Assembly: GCA_934278995.1 (NCBI GenBank) | Contig: CAKQWM010000010.1 | Location: 1 to 64,000, forward strand | Direction of reading: 5' to 3' | Source of the DNA: an uncultured Clostridia bacterium | GTDB lineage: Bacteria; Bacillota; Clostridia; Christensenellales; Borkfalkiaceae | Length of the DNA: 64,000 bases | Shown here: one piece after another, positions 51,600 through 61,003 of the stretch | Numbering within the stretch: the first letter of the stretch is position 1 | Layout: each line of letters starts with the position of its first letter | Notes under the pieces: generated by a model | Database searches by the model: none | Seen by the model: the letters and a program-made list of their open reading frames with translations, nothing else | What the model was told of the DNA's origin: nothing | Program-made: the position numbers and the translations under genes

Positions 51600-53159
51600 T
51601 TATTCTCCTAAATTAGTGGTTATTTCGTATTCCTTTTCGGTGAAAACCGAATCGGTCGTATTGCCTAATCTCGTGTAAATTATTCTTCCGTTTTTATCGA
51701 CCGCGCAAGTTGAAGGATTAACTTTATAGCGGTACTTATCGCCGTGTGCTTTTCCGTAAACGATAAGTTTGATTTTGCTTTGGTCGCAAGTTATACCGCT
51801 TACCTTACCGCTTGCAAGAAGATACAAATAAGGATTATCCTCTCTGTCCGTCCTCATATCGAGGTCGATATAGCCTAGTTTTAACGTTATTTCTCCGCGT
51901 AAGATTACGTCGGACACCGAAGATTTTTCCGAAATCGAGCCGGCAAACAGACCGAAATCGCCTTCTTTGGTGTTTTTCGTCGATACGTAATCATAGGTAA
52001 CGTTTTCTATCGTAAAGTCTTTGACCACAGCGTTATCGCCGATATTGCCGAATAACCCGCCCATAAGCGAACCCGTGGATTTATATTGAGCGTTTACGTT
52101 TTTAATCGTATGATTCTGACCGTAAAATTTGCCGTTAAAACCGTTATACTGGAAGACAGTCGGCCATGCCGTCTGCGAAAAATCGAGATCGGCTTCTATA
52201 TAATAAATTCCCTTTGAATTTGCGTTATCGAATAGATCCGACGCCTTTTGAATACGGTAGATATCGCCTTTATCGAACTTGACGTAAACTTTTTGAACTC
52301 TTCCGTCCGGTAAGCCCGTGGCGTAATCCAGCGTACCGCCGTGTTTTAAACTTCCGACGACTTTTTCGGTACAGCCCTCGTCCGTATAACACGAGTTAAA
52401 AGTGTAACCTTCTTTGTCGGGGAAAGTATAATTATTGTTTATTTTATAATTCATCGCGCCGTCTTTATACGAAGGAGTATAAAGGGTGTTTTTGTCTGAA
52501 ATTTGTTGATTGTTTTTGTCGTACGCGGCGCTGTAATCGAAAGTGGTTTCCGCGTATTTTATCCACGACGCGCCGTCGTCGGTTTGACAGTAGTAGTCAA
52601 ATTGATAGTAAGGAACCCAACCGGCGTACAGGGTTTTTTCTAATTTTTCACCCGATTTTGCCGTAACGGTATCGGTTTCAAAATTCCACGGCGTCGAATA
52701 AGACGTGCAGGCTGGATAGCCTATAACCTCGTCTTTGGTGTCCGTTCTGTAATAAACGCCGTCGATTTCCTTTAAAACGTTACCTTCCCAGTCGAGAACG
52801 TTACCTTTTTCGTCCTTTTTAAGAGCGCGTTTTTCGTACCAACCGGCAAGGAAATACCCCGAACGGGAAATGGTAATTTTAGAACCTCCGCTTATATGGC
52901 GGTTGCCCGAAGTAGGGTTCATAAGTTTTATATTCACGGTGCCGTCTGCGGATTTCGCGTAATTGTCGGGATTAAACATATCGGTTAAAGATACGTTCTG
53001 ACTGCCGATAACGTTGCCGCCGTTTGGATCGTATTTAACGATGACGGTATATCCCTTGTTGATCAGTTCGTCATACTTGTTGGTATCGGAACAACCGACT
53101 ATCGTCAACGATAAGAGCATCGTAAATATTAAAATTGCAATGATTCTGAATTTTTTCAT
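51600..53159 (-). CDS. Surface lipoprotein with InlB-type and GLUG-like repeats
   Basis: A 519-residue lipoprotein; ATG 53159 is chosen (AAGGA upstream, standard signal), not the one 7 codons earlier. The lipobox ends TIVGC. A Listeria-Bacteroides (InlB B-type) repeat follows (VIVKYDPNGG...GYFLAGWYEK), then a second related beta region and a GLUG-like beta-helix part (GFNGKFYGQNHTIKNV, GGLFGNIGDNAVVKDFTIENV). It is one base upstream of oppA, so the two are co-translated. It may help capture ligand at the surface; this is inference. Confidence 0.85.
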   Translation of the reverse strand: MKKFRIIAILIFTMLLSLTIVGCSDTNKYDELINKGYTVIVKYDPNGGNVIGSQNVSLTDMFNPDNYAKSADGTVNIKLMNPTSGNRHISGGSKITISRSGYFLAGWYEKRALKKDEKGNVLDWEGNVLKEIDGVYYRTDTKDEVIGYPACTSYSTPWNFETDTVTAKSGEKLEKTLYAGWVPYYQFDYYCQTDDGASWIKYAETTFDYSAAYDKNNQQISDKNTLYTPSYKDGAMNYKINNNYTFPDKEGYTFNSCYTDEGCTEKVVGSLKHGGTLDYATGLPDGRVQKVYVKFDKGDIYRIQKASDLFDNANSKGIYYIEADLDFSQTAWPTVFQYNGFNGKFYGQNHTIKNVNAQYKSTGSLMGGLFGNIGDNAVVKDFTIENVTYDYVSTKNTKEGDFGLFAGSISEKSSVSDVILRGEITLKLGYIDLDMRTDREDNPYLYLLASGKVSGITCDQSKIKLIVYGKAHGDKYRYKVNPSTCAVDKNGRIIYTRLGNTTDSVFTEKEYEITTNLGE

Positions 53160-53210
53160 TGTTTTTTCCTTAAATTGCAAATTTAAGCAGATTGTTTGTC
53201 TGACTCGTCC

Positions 53211-53245
53211 TTCGTCCGCCTTCCGTTATACGAAAGACGGACGAA
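53211..53245 (-). terminator. Hairpin between the protease gene and the opp operon
   Basis: TTCGTCCGCCTTCCG (53211-53225) and CGAAAGACGGACGAA (53231-53245) form a 15-bp stem with two G-U pairs on the minus-strand RNA. No T run follows, so it may be a partial terminator or an mRNA-stabilising stem rather than a full stop. Confidence 0.6.
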
Positions 53246-53264
53246 TAAGACTGATTGTCAACGC

Positions 53265-56200
53265 TTACGCGTTATTGCCTGTGTTGCGCTTTTTTTGTCT
53301 GATTGCCAGAACGACGAGAACTACCGCGCAACCGATTACGGTACCCGCCGCCGTCATTATCGCAACGAAGTAAGGACTTTTGACAAATAAAACGTCGTCC
53401 CTTTCGGCGGGCTTTGGCGGTTCGGGCTTAACGTTCTGATTTTTAAGGTAATCGATCAACGATTCGGCGCCCGTTAAAGTTTCTATAAGGTCTTTATCGA
53501 TGAGCGATTGCTGTTCCGTGGTAAGCCCGTCGTAGGCTTCGCGCGCCGTTTTTACCGTTTGTTCCGCATCTAACGTAACGTTTGAGGGAATCTTTTTGAT
53601 AAGTTCGATCGCGGCGTTCGTTTTTTCCGTTCTTGCAGGCTTTCCGAGAGCGACTTCGCTGAAGTACTTGCTGAAAATGAAAGAATCGTAATTCTGACCG
53701 TTGGAAGGTCTTATCATGATTATCGAACGGGTTACGTGACCTACGTAATCTGAGAAGTTCGCGCCGAAATAGAAGTTATCGTACCTTGAAGTAACGTTCC
53801 ACATATAGTAGCCGACTATGCCGATACCTTCCATGGTTCCGAGCGAACCCGATATGGGTAAGTTGTTATAAGTGAGAACCGATTCGTCGTATTCTTCCTC
53901 TAAAACGGGAGCGTCCGGAGAAAGGAAGGTTACGGAAGAAAGATTTTCCATGTTATAGAAGGCTTTATGCCCTATCGCCTTTAACGTTGAGGGAAGAACT
54001 ACGTTTGATAGTTTGGATCTCGCAAACGCCGTTGCCGAAATTCTCGATGTGCCTTCCGCGATTTCGTAAGTTTTTGCGACGGCTTCGACGGGATAAGAAA
54101 CAAGTTCTTTCATTCCGTTAGGAAGCGCCCTGTATAAAACGCCGTCTATTACGTAAACACTGTCCGATACGGTAAAGTTTTCGTTAAGTTCCTTACCTAT
54201 TACTTTACCGCCGAAAACGATATCTTCATATCTTCCGAAAGTCTTTATTTTGCAACCGCCGAATGGGTTTTCGCCGAGTTCTTTTACGTTATCGCCGAGA
54301 GTTACTTCGGTTACTTGCGAATTAGCGAAAGCGTAATCGCCTATCGTTTCGGCTTTTTCGAGGTTTAACTTAGTAAGTTTCGCGCCGTTGAAAGCGTTCG
54401 CGCCTATATAGGTTGCGCCGTTTAAATTATCTACGGTACCGAGATAGTAGCAATAAGCGAAAGCAACGTCGCCAAGATACGAAGTTTCGGCAAGTTTTAC
54501 CGATTTAAGCGCCGTTCTTGCAAAGGCTCCTTCTCCTAAAGTTTCGACTTTGGATAAGTCAACCGACTCGAGATTTGTCTTCATAAAGGCGTAATCGCCG
54601 ATTTCGGTTACGGTTTCCGAAAGCGTTAAGGAAGATAAAGCCGTGCAGTACGCGAAAGCGTAATCGGAAACTTTCGTCGCGTTTTCGTTAATTTTTACGG
54701 AAGCGAGTTTATCGTTGAACGCAAACGCGCCCTCTCCTACCGTTTCGACCTTTGATAAGTCGGCGGAGGTTATTCTCGGAGCGTAACTTGCGTACAGATA
54801 ACCGACGATTTTCACTTCGCCGTCGATATACTGTCTTTCGTAAGCGTTGCGCCAAGTATTCTTATACAGCCAGTAATCGTTCATTCTCTGACCGGAAAAG
54901 GCGTAATCGCCTATAGATTTGACTTTGGAAAAATCAACCGAAGTCAAAGCGCTGTCGTTATAGAAGGCTCTGTCGCCGATTTCGGCGCCCTCGCCCAAAG
55001 TTAAGTTCTGAAGGTTGACGTTACCCGCAAACGCCGCAGTGCCGATTTTTACGTTGTCGCCGATTTCGACGGTTTTTAACACGGAAACCGAACTTGCGGT
55101 CGGATTATAACGATAATAATCGTAACTTTCGATAACTTTACCGCTTTCGTCCTTCACTTCGTACGTATAACGGGTGTAATACGCGAAACTACCGACTTTT
55201 TCGTAAGTGAAATCGTTCATCGGGCAGAAGAACGCGCCCTCTCCTAAACCGACGCCGTTGCCTACGGTGACTTTTTCGAGTTGAGGCATAAGCGCGAAAG
55301 CGTAATTATCTACTACGCAGTTATCGGGAAGAGTCAATTCCTTTATAAACGTTGCGTAAAAAGCGTACTTACCTATCGATTTAACGTTACTAAGGTTTGG
55401 CGAAACCGTAAGTTTCGTGTCGCCCGCAAAAGCGTAATCGCCTATCGCCGTTGCCGAATCAAGAGAAACTTCTCTTAAATTGGAGCAACCCGCGAAAGCG
55501 TAGTTCGCTATCGTCTTAACGTTGTTTGCAATGATTTTATAGACTTTGACGTTGCCGGAGAAGGCGCCTACCGCAATCGAAGTCGCGTCGGTTTGGATAA
55601 CGTTATTTACGCCCGCGTAATTAGGAGCGACTAAAACGAGTTCTTTACCGTCGGCGGTAGTTTTTTCGATAATCGCTTTGCTTTCGTCGGTTTTAAGCGT
55701 CGTGTTCCGACTATCTATCGAGAATTTATCTACCGCGGTGCCGGTAAACGCGTACTGACCGATAACGGCTACGTCTTTGCCGAGCGTTACGTTCTTTAAC
55801 GCCTTGCTGTTATAGAAAGCGTAAGAGGATAAAACTACCGAGTTGATATCTATCGATTCGAGTTTTTCACATTCGGCGAAAGCGTAGGAACCGATTTTTA
55901 TCTTGGAAGCGTTAAACTGAACGCTCGTTAAATTGTCGTTGTTGTAAAACGCGCCTATACCGAGCGATTGAGCGGTTTCGGGAAGTTCAATATAGTTAAG
56001 TTTACAATTTTCAAACGTATAGTTTCCTATCGCAACGACGCTTTGGAGATTGATTTCCGAAAGCGCGCAGTTATAGAAAGCCTTCTGGTTGATAAACTTG
56101 ATGTTATTTGCGTTATCCGGTTTTGTCGAACTTATCTTTTTAAGGCTCGTACAATTATAGAAAGCGCCAAGTCCTATCTTCGTAAGCGTTGACGGCACGA

Positions 56201-59200
56201 CCACTTCTTCGAGCGCCGTAAGATTTGCGAAAGCGTATGAGTTGATTGTCGTAACGCCTTCGGGAATAACGACTTTCGTTATAGTGTCGTCGCCGAGATA
56301 GTGCTGTTTGATAAGGTAAGGATCTTCCTCGCTTATCTCGTCGTTTTCGTCCTTATCGACGTACTCGTAACCCGAAAAAGCGTAATCGTAAATGGTGGTG
56401 ATACCTCTGTTGTCGGGGATAACGACTTCGCCGCCTAAACCTCTGTAATTATTAAGATAAATTGCGGTGATCTTGAAAGGATCCTTGACGGTTACGGAAA
56501 CGCTCTTGAACGCTTCGCGGGTTTCTTTCGTCCCGTTATCGTAGTAAACGGTTACGGATACGTTTGCCGTTCCCTTTTTCTGAGCGACTATCGTTCCGTC
56601 TTCGGAAACGGTAACTTTGTCGTTACCCGCTTTAAATTCCACTCTCGTGCTGTTCGGGAAGTAAGAATCGAGTTTATATTTGAGCGTTACGCTTTCGGAC
56701 GGGAACATGCTTAACGTGTATTCGTCCTGCTTGAATACGTAGTCGTAACCGGCTTTACCGATTTCTCTGTCTTCGCTTACGACGCCGTAATACGATTTAT
56801 TCGTTTTATAGCCCGTAAGTTCGAATTTGTTGATTTTGCTGTCACGCGAATGATCTACGTAGCCTTCGTCGCCTTGTTTGAGTACTTTTACGTTTATACT
56901 CGCTTTAACCTCGGTTCCGTCTTTACTTTTACCTGTCGCGGTAATGACTGCGTTTCCGCTTTGTTTTGCTATAAGCGTTCTGTTAACCACGTCGCAAACG
57001 TTGTCGTCGGAAGATTCATAATCCAGAACTTCCACCCAACTCGTGTTCGGATATGCGTGAACAAGCGCGTCGAGCGTTTTATTTTCGCCGGGACTTAAAG
57101 TAAGAGATTCTTCTTCAAAGTATATCGATTTGATTTCATCGGGAAGTTGAAGTTCGTAAGTAGCGTTGTTCATCGCGTAGTCGTAACAGGTTACAACGAA
57201 AGAATTGGTGTTTTCGACTACCTCGCTCGTACCGTCGGCAAGATATTTTATACCGGCAGATTTTTTGATTTGGGAAACGTAATCGGTAAGTTCGACGGTT
57301 ACGACCGAAGTCGAGTTGTAACTCGAATAAACCGGCGTTACGTATTTACCGAAAGAATTCATCGAGAAAGTATATTCGGAGCCTTCCGGCGCGCGGACTA
57401 TCTGACCTACCGACATACCCATCGCGTAATGGTTATCGTAAACGTAAATATCAGCGTAAAGTTTAGTCTTTTTCGTCGATTTATCGTACTCGGTACGGTA
57501 TATGACGTCCTCTACGGCAGGCGCTTCGAAGTCGATATACATCGGGAATTCAAAAACGTTTTTTACGTTCTTTTGTTCTTCATGCGTTCCGTAATCGATA
57601 TAAGCAACCGCTTTTACCGTATATTTTGCGTTATTTTTTAAATTGTGCTTCAACACGCTGAAATCTACGTCTATAGAAGAAGCGTAAATGGTGTTTCCGC
57701 TACTGAACGATTTTAATTGATTGTATTCGGTGTGCTTAAAGATGACCTCGCCCGTGGAATCTTCGGTAATGGTAATGTCAACTTGTTTAGCGTTTCTTAA
57801 TAGCCCCGCGTTGATACTGCGGATGGTATTTATAGCGCTGTCTTCGCCTCTTTCCTGATTTGAAAGCGCGATATGATCTTTATTTGCGGGAATCTGAATC
57901 GCGTCTTTATCCTGAACGAACGGATAAGTACCGAGCGTAATGATATAGTCGCTGTACGTTCCGCCGATAACTCTCGTAGCGTAAGCGTCCGCCATAAGTT
58001 TATCGTTATCGTCAAGACCTTTGTCGAGTTCGTCTTTGTTGGTGTCGTAATACTCTTCGTCGAAAATCGGGGCTTCCGTCCAGTCGCCGTAGAAAGCGAG
58101 CAAAGGAACGTTCATGTTTACTTCGGTACCCGATTTTGCAGTCAAAGTAACGTAACCTTCGACGTACATACCGTGTTCGAAAGAATCGGCAAGATATTGT
58201 TTATCTTCTTCGGATAAAGTTATCCTTACGGTTACTTTACCCGTTTCGCCTGCTTTTATCGATACGACGTTGCCGTTCTGAGAACAATTCGTAACGTGGG
58301 TTACGACGGCTGAAGCACCGTCTAACAATCTGCCGTCCTGAGAGACGGTTCTGTCTCCGTGACCGGTATAAGTGGAACTTACGCCTTCGGTCATAACTAT
58401 CGAACTAACGTCGTAACTGACGCTCGACCGGCTTATGTTCGTTATGTCGAAAGTCATTTCGTAAACGCCCGTACGCTGTTTGTCGTCGCCGAGTTCGAGT
58501 TTGGTTTTATCCATAACTTTGCCGTCGGTATCGTAAGTAGTCACGTAAGAAGCCGTAGTCGTAGCCTTGTTGATGTTTACAAGCCCCGCGCCTTGTTTTC
58601 TTACGGCGTAAGGCAAGCCGTTTTTATTGATGACGATATCCGCCGTTGACATCATAAGTTTGTTAACGAGCGAATTTATCGTTGCGGCGCCTAAATTCTG
58701 CCCGAAAACTCCGCTGTACGTTACGTACTGACGGATAAGCGCGGTAGCGCCCGCCTGGTTGGGCGCAGCCATCGAAGTACCCGAAAGTCTTTCGTAATCT
58801 TGTCCGGGGACGGCGGATAAAATTTCGCCGCCGTGAGCGGTAATTTCGGGTTTAATCTTCAAGTCGGAAGTAGGTCCCCAGGAGGAAAAGTCCGACATGA
58901 AAGGACCGGCGGTATTGTTTCTCGAAATAGTAATGGTACCCGTAGGAGATTTAGCCAGTTTTTCGCCGTCGTCCTGCGATATCGAACATACCGCGCCCAC
59001 GTCGGCGCCGACCGCCATCGAAATGGTACCGGATACGTTGTTGTATATTATTATACCGGCGGCGCCCATTTTTCTTAAAGCAACCCTGACTTTTTCTTCA
59101 AAGGTAGTTTGTCCCCTCTTTACGAGAACGATTTTTCCCTTGTAATAATCGGGATTGTCGGCGTAGGCGTAATCGGTAGTTTTTCCGACGCCCGGTATGG

Positions 59201-60626
59201 TGACGTAAGTAAAATCGTAACTGTCAACACCGCCGACAGCCTTTAAAACGTCGTCAACGAAATCCTTTTTTTGTTCGGCGTCGTTGGTGGAGGCTTCGTT
59301 AAAGTAAATAATATCGTCCCCGTAAAGAATGTAAGGGGTTTCTACGCCGTCAACCGAAGCAACCGACAAAGGTCCGTTGTAAGTGGAGGGCGAACCTACC
59401 GTACCCGAATCGGGGTTGGAGGTAAGACCGTTACTTCCGTTTTTATCGGAGCCGAAAGTCGCGTTATATGAGTTTGCGGCAGAAGCGATCAAAGAAATGC
59501 CCTGTTGATGAATTTTATCGTAAATAAGGTTTACGTTTTCTTTATCGACTTCTCTCGTAAAACCGCAACCGGTACCGAGCGACATATTGATAACGTCAAC
59601 GCCTAAAATTACGCAGTCTTCAAGCGCGGCAAGCAAAGCGCTCGTTCTCGCGCCCTGACGGGTATCCGAGAAAACCTTCATTATCGCAAGTTGCGCGTTG
59701 GGCGCGACGCCCGTTATAGTATCGTCCTTACCCGCGATAACGCCGGCAACGTGGGTGCCGTGTTCGGAGTCGATCGGCAGAACGTCGGGGTCCTGATCGC
59801 CGTAATCGTACGCGTAAGGGACTTTTCTGCTGACGTAAACGTCTTCGGCGGTAAGACCGCGCGTGAGCGTTGAAGCAACCGTATCGTCTATAACCGAAGC
59901 GACGGAATCGAGCGTGAATTTTTCGTTACTCGTCGTAAAGTTTTCTTCGGACGGATTAAAAGCGGTGTGGGTGTAATCAAGCCCCGTATCGAGTACGGCG
60001 ACTACTACCCCGTCGCCCTGGTATTCGCATTTAGAACTGTCGAAAATACCGGTATCATATACGTCAACGAGGTTTTTGACCACTACGGATTCGCAGGGGT
60101 TATAGACTTCGCCGACGATCAAAGTCGCGTGTTCGCTCAAAAGATTGTTGAGTTTTTGAAAATTCTTTGCTTTTATCGTTACTTCAAACCCGCTGAGAAG
60201 AGTTTCGTAAGATTCGCCGAGTTTGAAATCTATACCGGAACGACGAATGATTTTCAACAATCTGTTCTTTTCGGATTCTATCGCGCGGTTTACGAGCCTT
60301 CCCTCTCTCGTGTTGGAATATTGATAGACGGAATAAGCGGAATCCGCCTCGTTATAGACGTCCAAAAGGCTTTTGACGTTCATATCGACGATAACGGAAA
60401 TATCGTCGTCGTCTTTTACCGCCGAGGGTAATTTCTGAACGACTTCTTCGTTAAAACGAGAAGCAACGTCGCTTTTTATCGACGCATCGAGTCTGGTAAC
60501 TTTTTCTTGAGGAAGATATTCGGCTTTAACGGTATCGGCAGGAGTTTGGGCAAATATAGCCACAGCCATTACCGCAACCATTAAAAACGATAAAATCTTC
60601 GGAAAAACCTTTTTGAACTTTGACAT
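53265..60626 (-). CDS. Giant membrane-anchored subtilisin-like protease with leucine-rich-repeat array
   Basis: A 2453-residue surface protein. Signal peptide (residues 1-35); pro-region (about 45-190); S8 catalytic domain with Asp213 (VAVLDTGLD), His289 (SEHGTHVAG) and Ser618 (LSGTSMAAP). A PA domain is inserted at about 440-575 (YKGKIVLVKRGQTTFEEKV...GAAGIIIYNN), as in C5a-peptidase-type enzymes. Fn3-like and beta regions follow, then Ig-like BIG2 repeats (about 1195-1420) and a long array of BspA-type LRR_5 units (about 1430-2290; repeated IGDYAFAGC/LESVDLS). A C-terminal membrane segment (VIGCAVVLVVLAI) and basic tail end it. It likely binds and digests host or dietary protein, feeding the opp importer next door. 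AAGGAA ribosome site. Confidence 0.93.
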   Translation of the reverse strand: MSKFKKVFPKILSFLMVAVMAVAIFAQTPADTVKAEYLPQEKVTRLDASIKSDVASRFNEEVVQKLPSAVKDDDDISVIVDMNVKSLLDVYNEADSAYSVYQYSNTREGRLVNRAIESEKNRLLKIIRRSGIDFKLGESYETLLSGFEVTIKAKNFQKLNNLLSEHATLIVGEVYNPCESVVVKNLVDVYDTGIFDSSKCEYQGDGVVVAVLDTGLDYTHTAFNPSEENFTTSNEKFTLDSVASVIDDTVASTLTRGLTAEDVYVSRKVPYAYDYGDQDPDVLPIDSEHGTHVAGVIAGKDDTITGVAPNAQLAIMKVFSDTRQGARTSALLAALEDCVILGVDVINMSLGTGCGFTREVDKENVNLIYDKIHQQGISLIASAANSYNATFGSDKNGSNGLTSNPDSGTVGSPSTYNGPLSVASVDGVETPYILYGDDIIYFNEASTNDAEQKKDFVDDVLKAVGGVDSYDFTYVTIPGVGKTTDYAYADNPDYYKGKIVLVKRGQTTFEEKVRVALRKMGAAGIIIYNNVSGTISMAVGADVGAVCSISQDDGEKLAKSPTGTITISRNNTAGPFMSDFSSWGPTSDLKIKPEITAHGGEILSAVPGQDYERLSGTSMAAPNQAGATALIRQYVTYSGVFGQNLGAATINSLVNKLMMSTADIVINKNGLPYAVRKQGAGLVNINKATTTASYVTTYDTDGKVMDKTKLELGDDKQRTGVYEMTFDITNISRSSVSYDVSSIVMTEGVSSTYTGHGDRTVSQDGRLLDGASAVVTHVTNCSQNGNVVSIKAGETGKVTVRITLSEEDKQYLADSFEHGMYVEGYVTLTAKSGTEVNMNVPLLAFYGDWTEAPIFDEEYYDTNKDELDKGLDDNDKLMADAYATRVIGGTYSDYIITLGTYPFVQDKDAIQIPANKDHIALSNQERGEDSAINTIRSINAGLLRNAKQVDITITEDSTGEVIFKHTEYNQLKSFSSGNTIYASSIDVDFSVLKHNLKNNAKYTVKAVAYIDYGTHEEQKNVKNVFEFPMYIDFEAPAVEDVIYRTEYDKSTKKTKLYADIYVYDNHYAMGMSVGQIVRAPEGSEYTFSMNSFGKYVTPVYSSYNSTSVVTVELTDYVSQIKKSAGIKYLADGTSEVVENTNSFVVTCYDYAMNNATYELQLPDEIKSIYFEEESLTLSPGENKTLDALVHAYPNTSWVEVLDYESSDDNVCDVVNRTLIAKQSGNAVITATGKSKDGTEVKASINVKVLKQGDEGYVDHSRDSKINKFELTGYKTNKSYYGVVSEDREIGKAGYDYVFKQDEYTLSMFPSESVTLKYKLDSYFPNSTRVEFKAGNDKVTVSEDGTIVAQKKGTANVSVTVYYDNGTKETREAFKSVSVTVKDPFKITAIYLNNYRGLGGEVVIPDNRGITTIYDYAFSGYEYVDKDENDEISEEDPYLIKQHYLGDDTITKVVIPEGVTTINSYAFANLTALEEVVVPSTLTKIGLGAFYNCTSLKKISSTKPDNANNIKFINQKAFYNCALSEINLQSVVAIGNYTFENCKLNYIELPETAQSLGIGAFYNNDNLTSVQFNASKIKIGSYAFAECEKLESIDINSVVLSSYAFYNSKALKNVTLGKDVAVIGQYAFTGTAVDKFSIDSRNTTLKTDESKAIIEKTTADGKELVLVAPNYAGVNNVIQTDATSIAVGAFSGNVKVYKIIANNVKTIANYAFAGCSNLREVSLDSATAIGDYAFAGDTKLTVSPNLSNVKSIGKYAFYATFIKELTLPDNCVVDNYAFALMPQLEKVTVGNGVGLGEGAFFCPMNDFTYEKVGSFAYYTRYTYEVKDESGKVIESYDYYRYNPTASSVSVLKTVEIGDNVKIGTAAFAGNVNLQNLTLGEGAEIGDRAFYNDSALTSVDFSKVKSIGDYAFSGQRMNDYWLYKNTWRNAYERQYIDGEVKIVGYLYASYAPRITSADLSKVETVGEGAFAFNDKLASVKINENATKVSDYAFAYCTALSSLTLSETVTEIGDYAFMKTNLESVDLSKVETLGEGAFARTALKSVKLAETSYLGDVAFAYCYYLGTVDNLNGATYIGANAFNGAKLTKLNLEKAETIGDYAFANSQVTEVTLGDNVKELGENPFGGCKIKTFGRYEDIVFGGKVIGKELNENFTVSDSVYVIDGVLYRALPNGMKELVSYPVEAVAKTYEIAEGTSRISATAFARSKLSNVVLPSTLKAIGHKAFYNMENLSSVTFLSPDAPVLEEEYDESVLTYNNLPISGSLGTMEGIGIVGYYMWNVTSRYDNFYFGANFSDYVGHVTRSIIMIRPSNGQNYDSFIFSKYFSEVALGKPARTEKTNAAIELIKKIPSNVTLDAEQTVKTAREAYDGLTTEQQSLIDKDLIETLTGAESLIDYLKNQNVKPEPPKPAERDDVLFVKSPYFVAIMTAAGTVIGCAVVLVVLAIRQKKRNTGNNA

Positions 60627-60960
60627 GTTGTGTTCCTTTATATGATAAATAAAAAATGTTTCGGTTTTTTTCGGGCGCGAAAATGCCTTCTACCCGCTTA
60701 TAATACTATGCTAAATCATTGTACAACAAAAAAATAAATTTGTAAAACATATCAACCGCGTTTTTGCAATTATATTTATATATATTATTATATACACATA
60801 CGAAAATTCAATTCACGAAAGCATTATGACGAACGGAAGCGCCGAGTGATGATTCTGTTAAAAAACTTCGCGTATTTTATGAACGCAAGGATTTTTCCGA
60901 AACCAAGCGAAAGGCTTTTCTTTAATTCGGCGACGGGCATAAAAAAAAGGATAAAAAAGT
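60627..60960. other. Intergenic region upstream of the giant protease gene
   Basis: AT-rich, with TATATA runs near 60770-60800. A weak minus-strand promoter for the protease may lie at about 60690-60725 (TTGTAC or TTGTTG with TATTAT/TATAAG). No gene is seen. Confidence 0.5.
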
Positions 60961-60963
60961 AAA

Positions 60964-60991
60964 TCGGCGCACCGATGAATCGGTACGCCGA
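60964..60991 (-). terminator. Terminator after the right-edge surface protein gene
   Basis: TCGGCGCACCGAT (60964-60976) pairs with ATCGGTACGCCGA (60979-60991), and on the minus strand a T-rich stretch follows. It lies 12 bases after the stop at 61004. Confidence 0.88.
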
Positions 60992-61003
60992 AAAGTCTTT
61001 TGA

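Noticed and set aside
57147..57641. Long plus-strand ORFs opposite the giant protease and other big genes
   Set aside because: They are antisense shadows of well-supported minus-strand genes, with basic, aromatic-rich nonsense composition and no ribosome sites.
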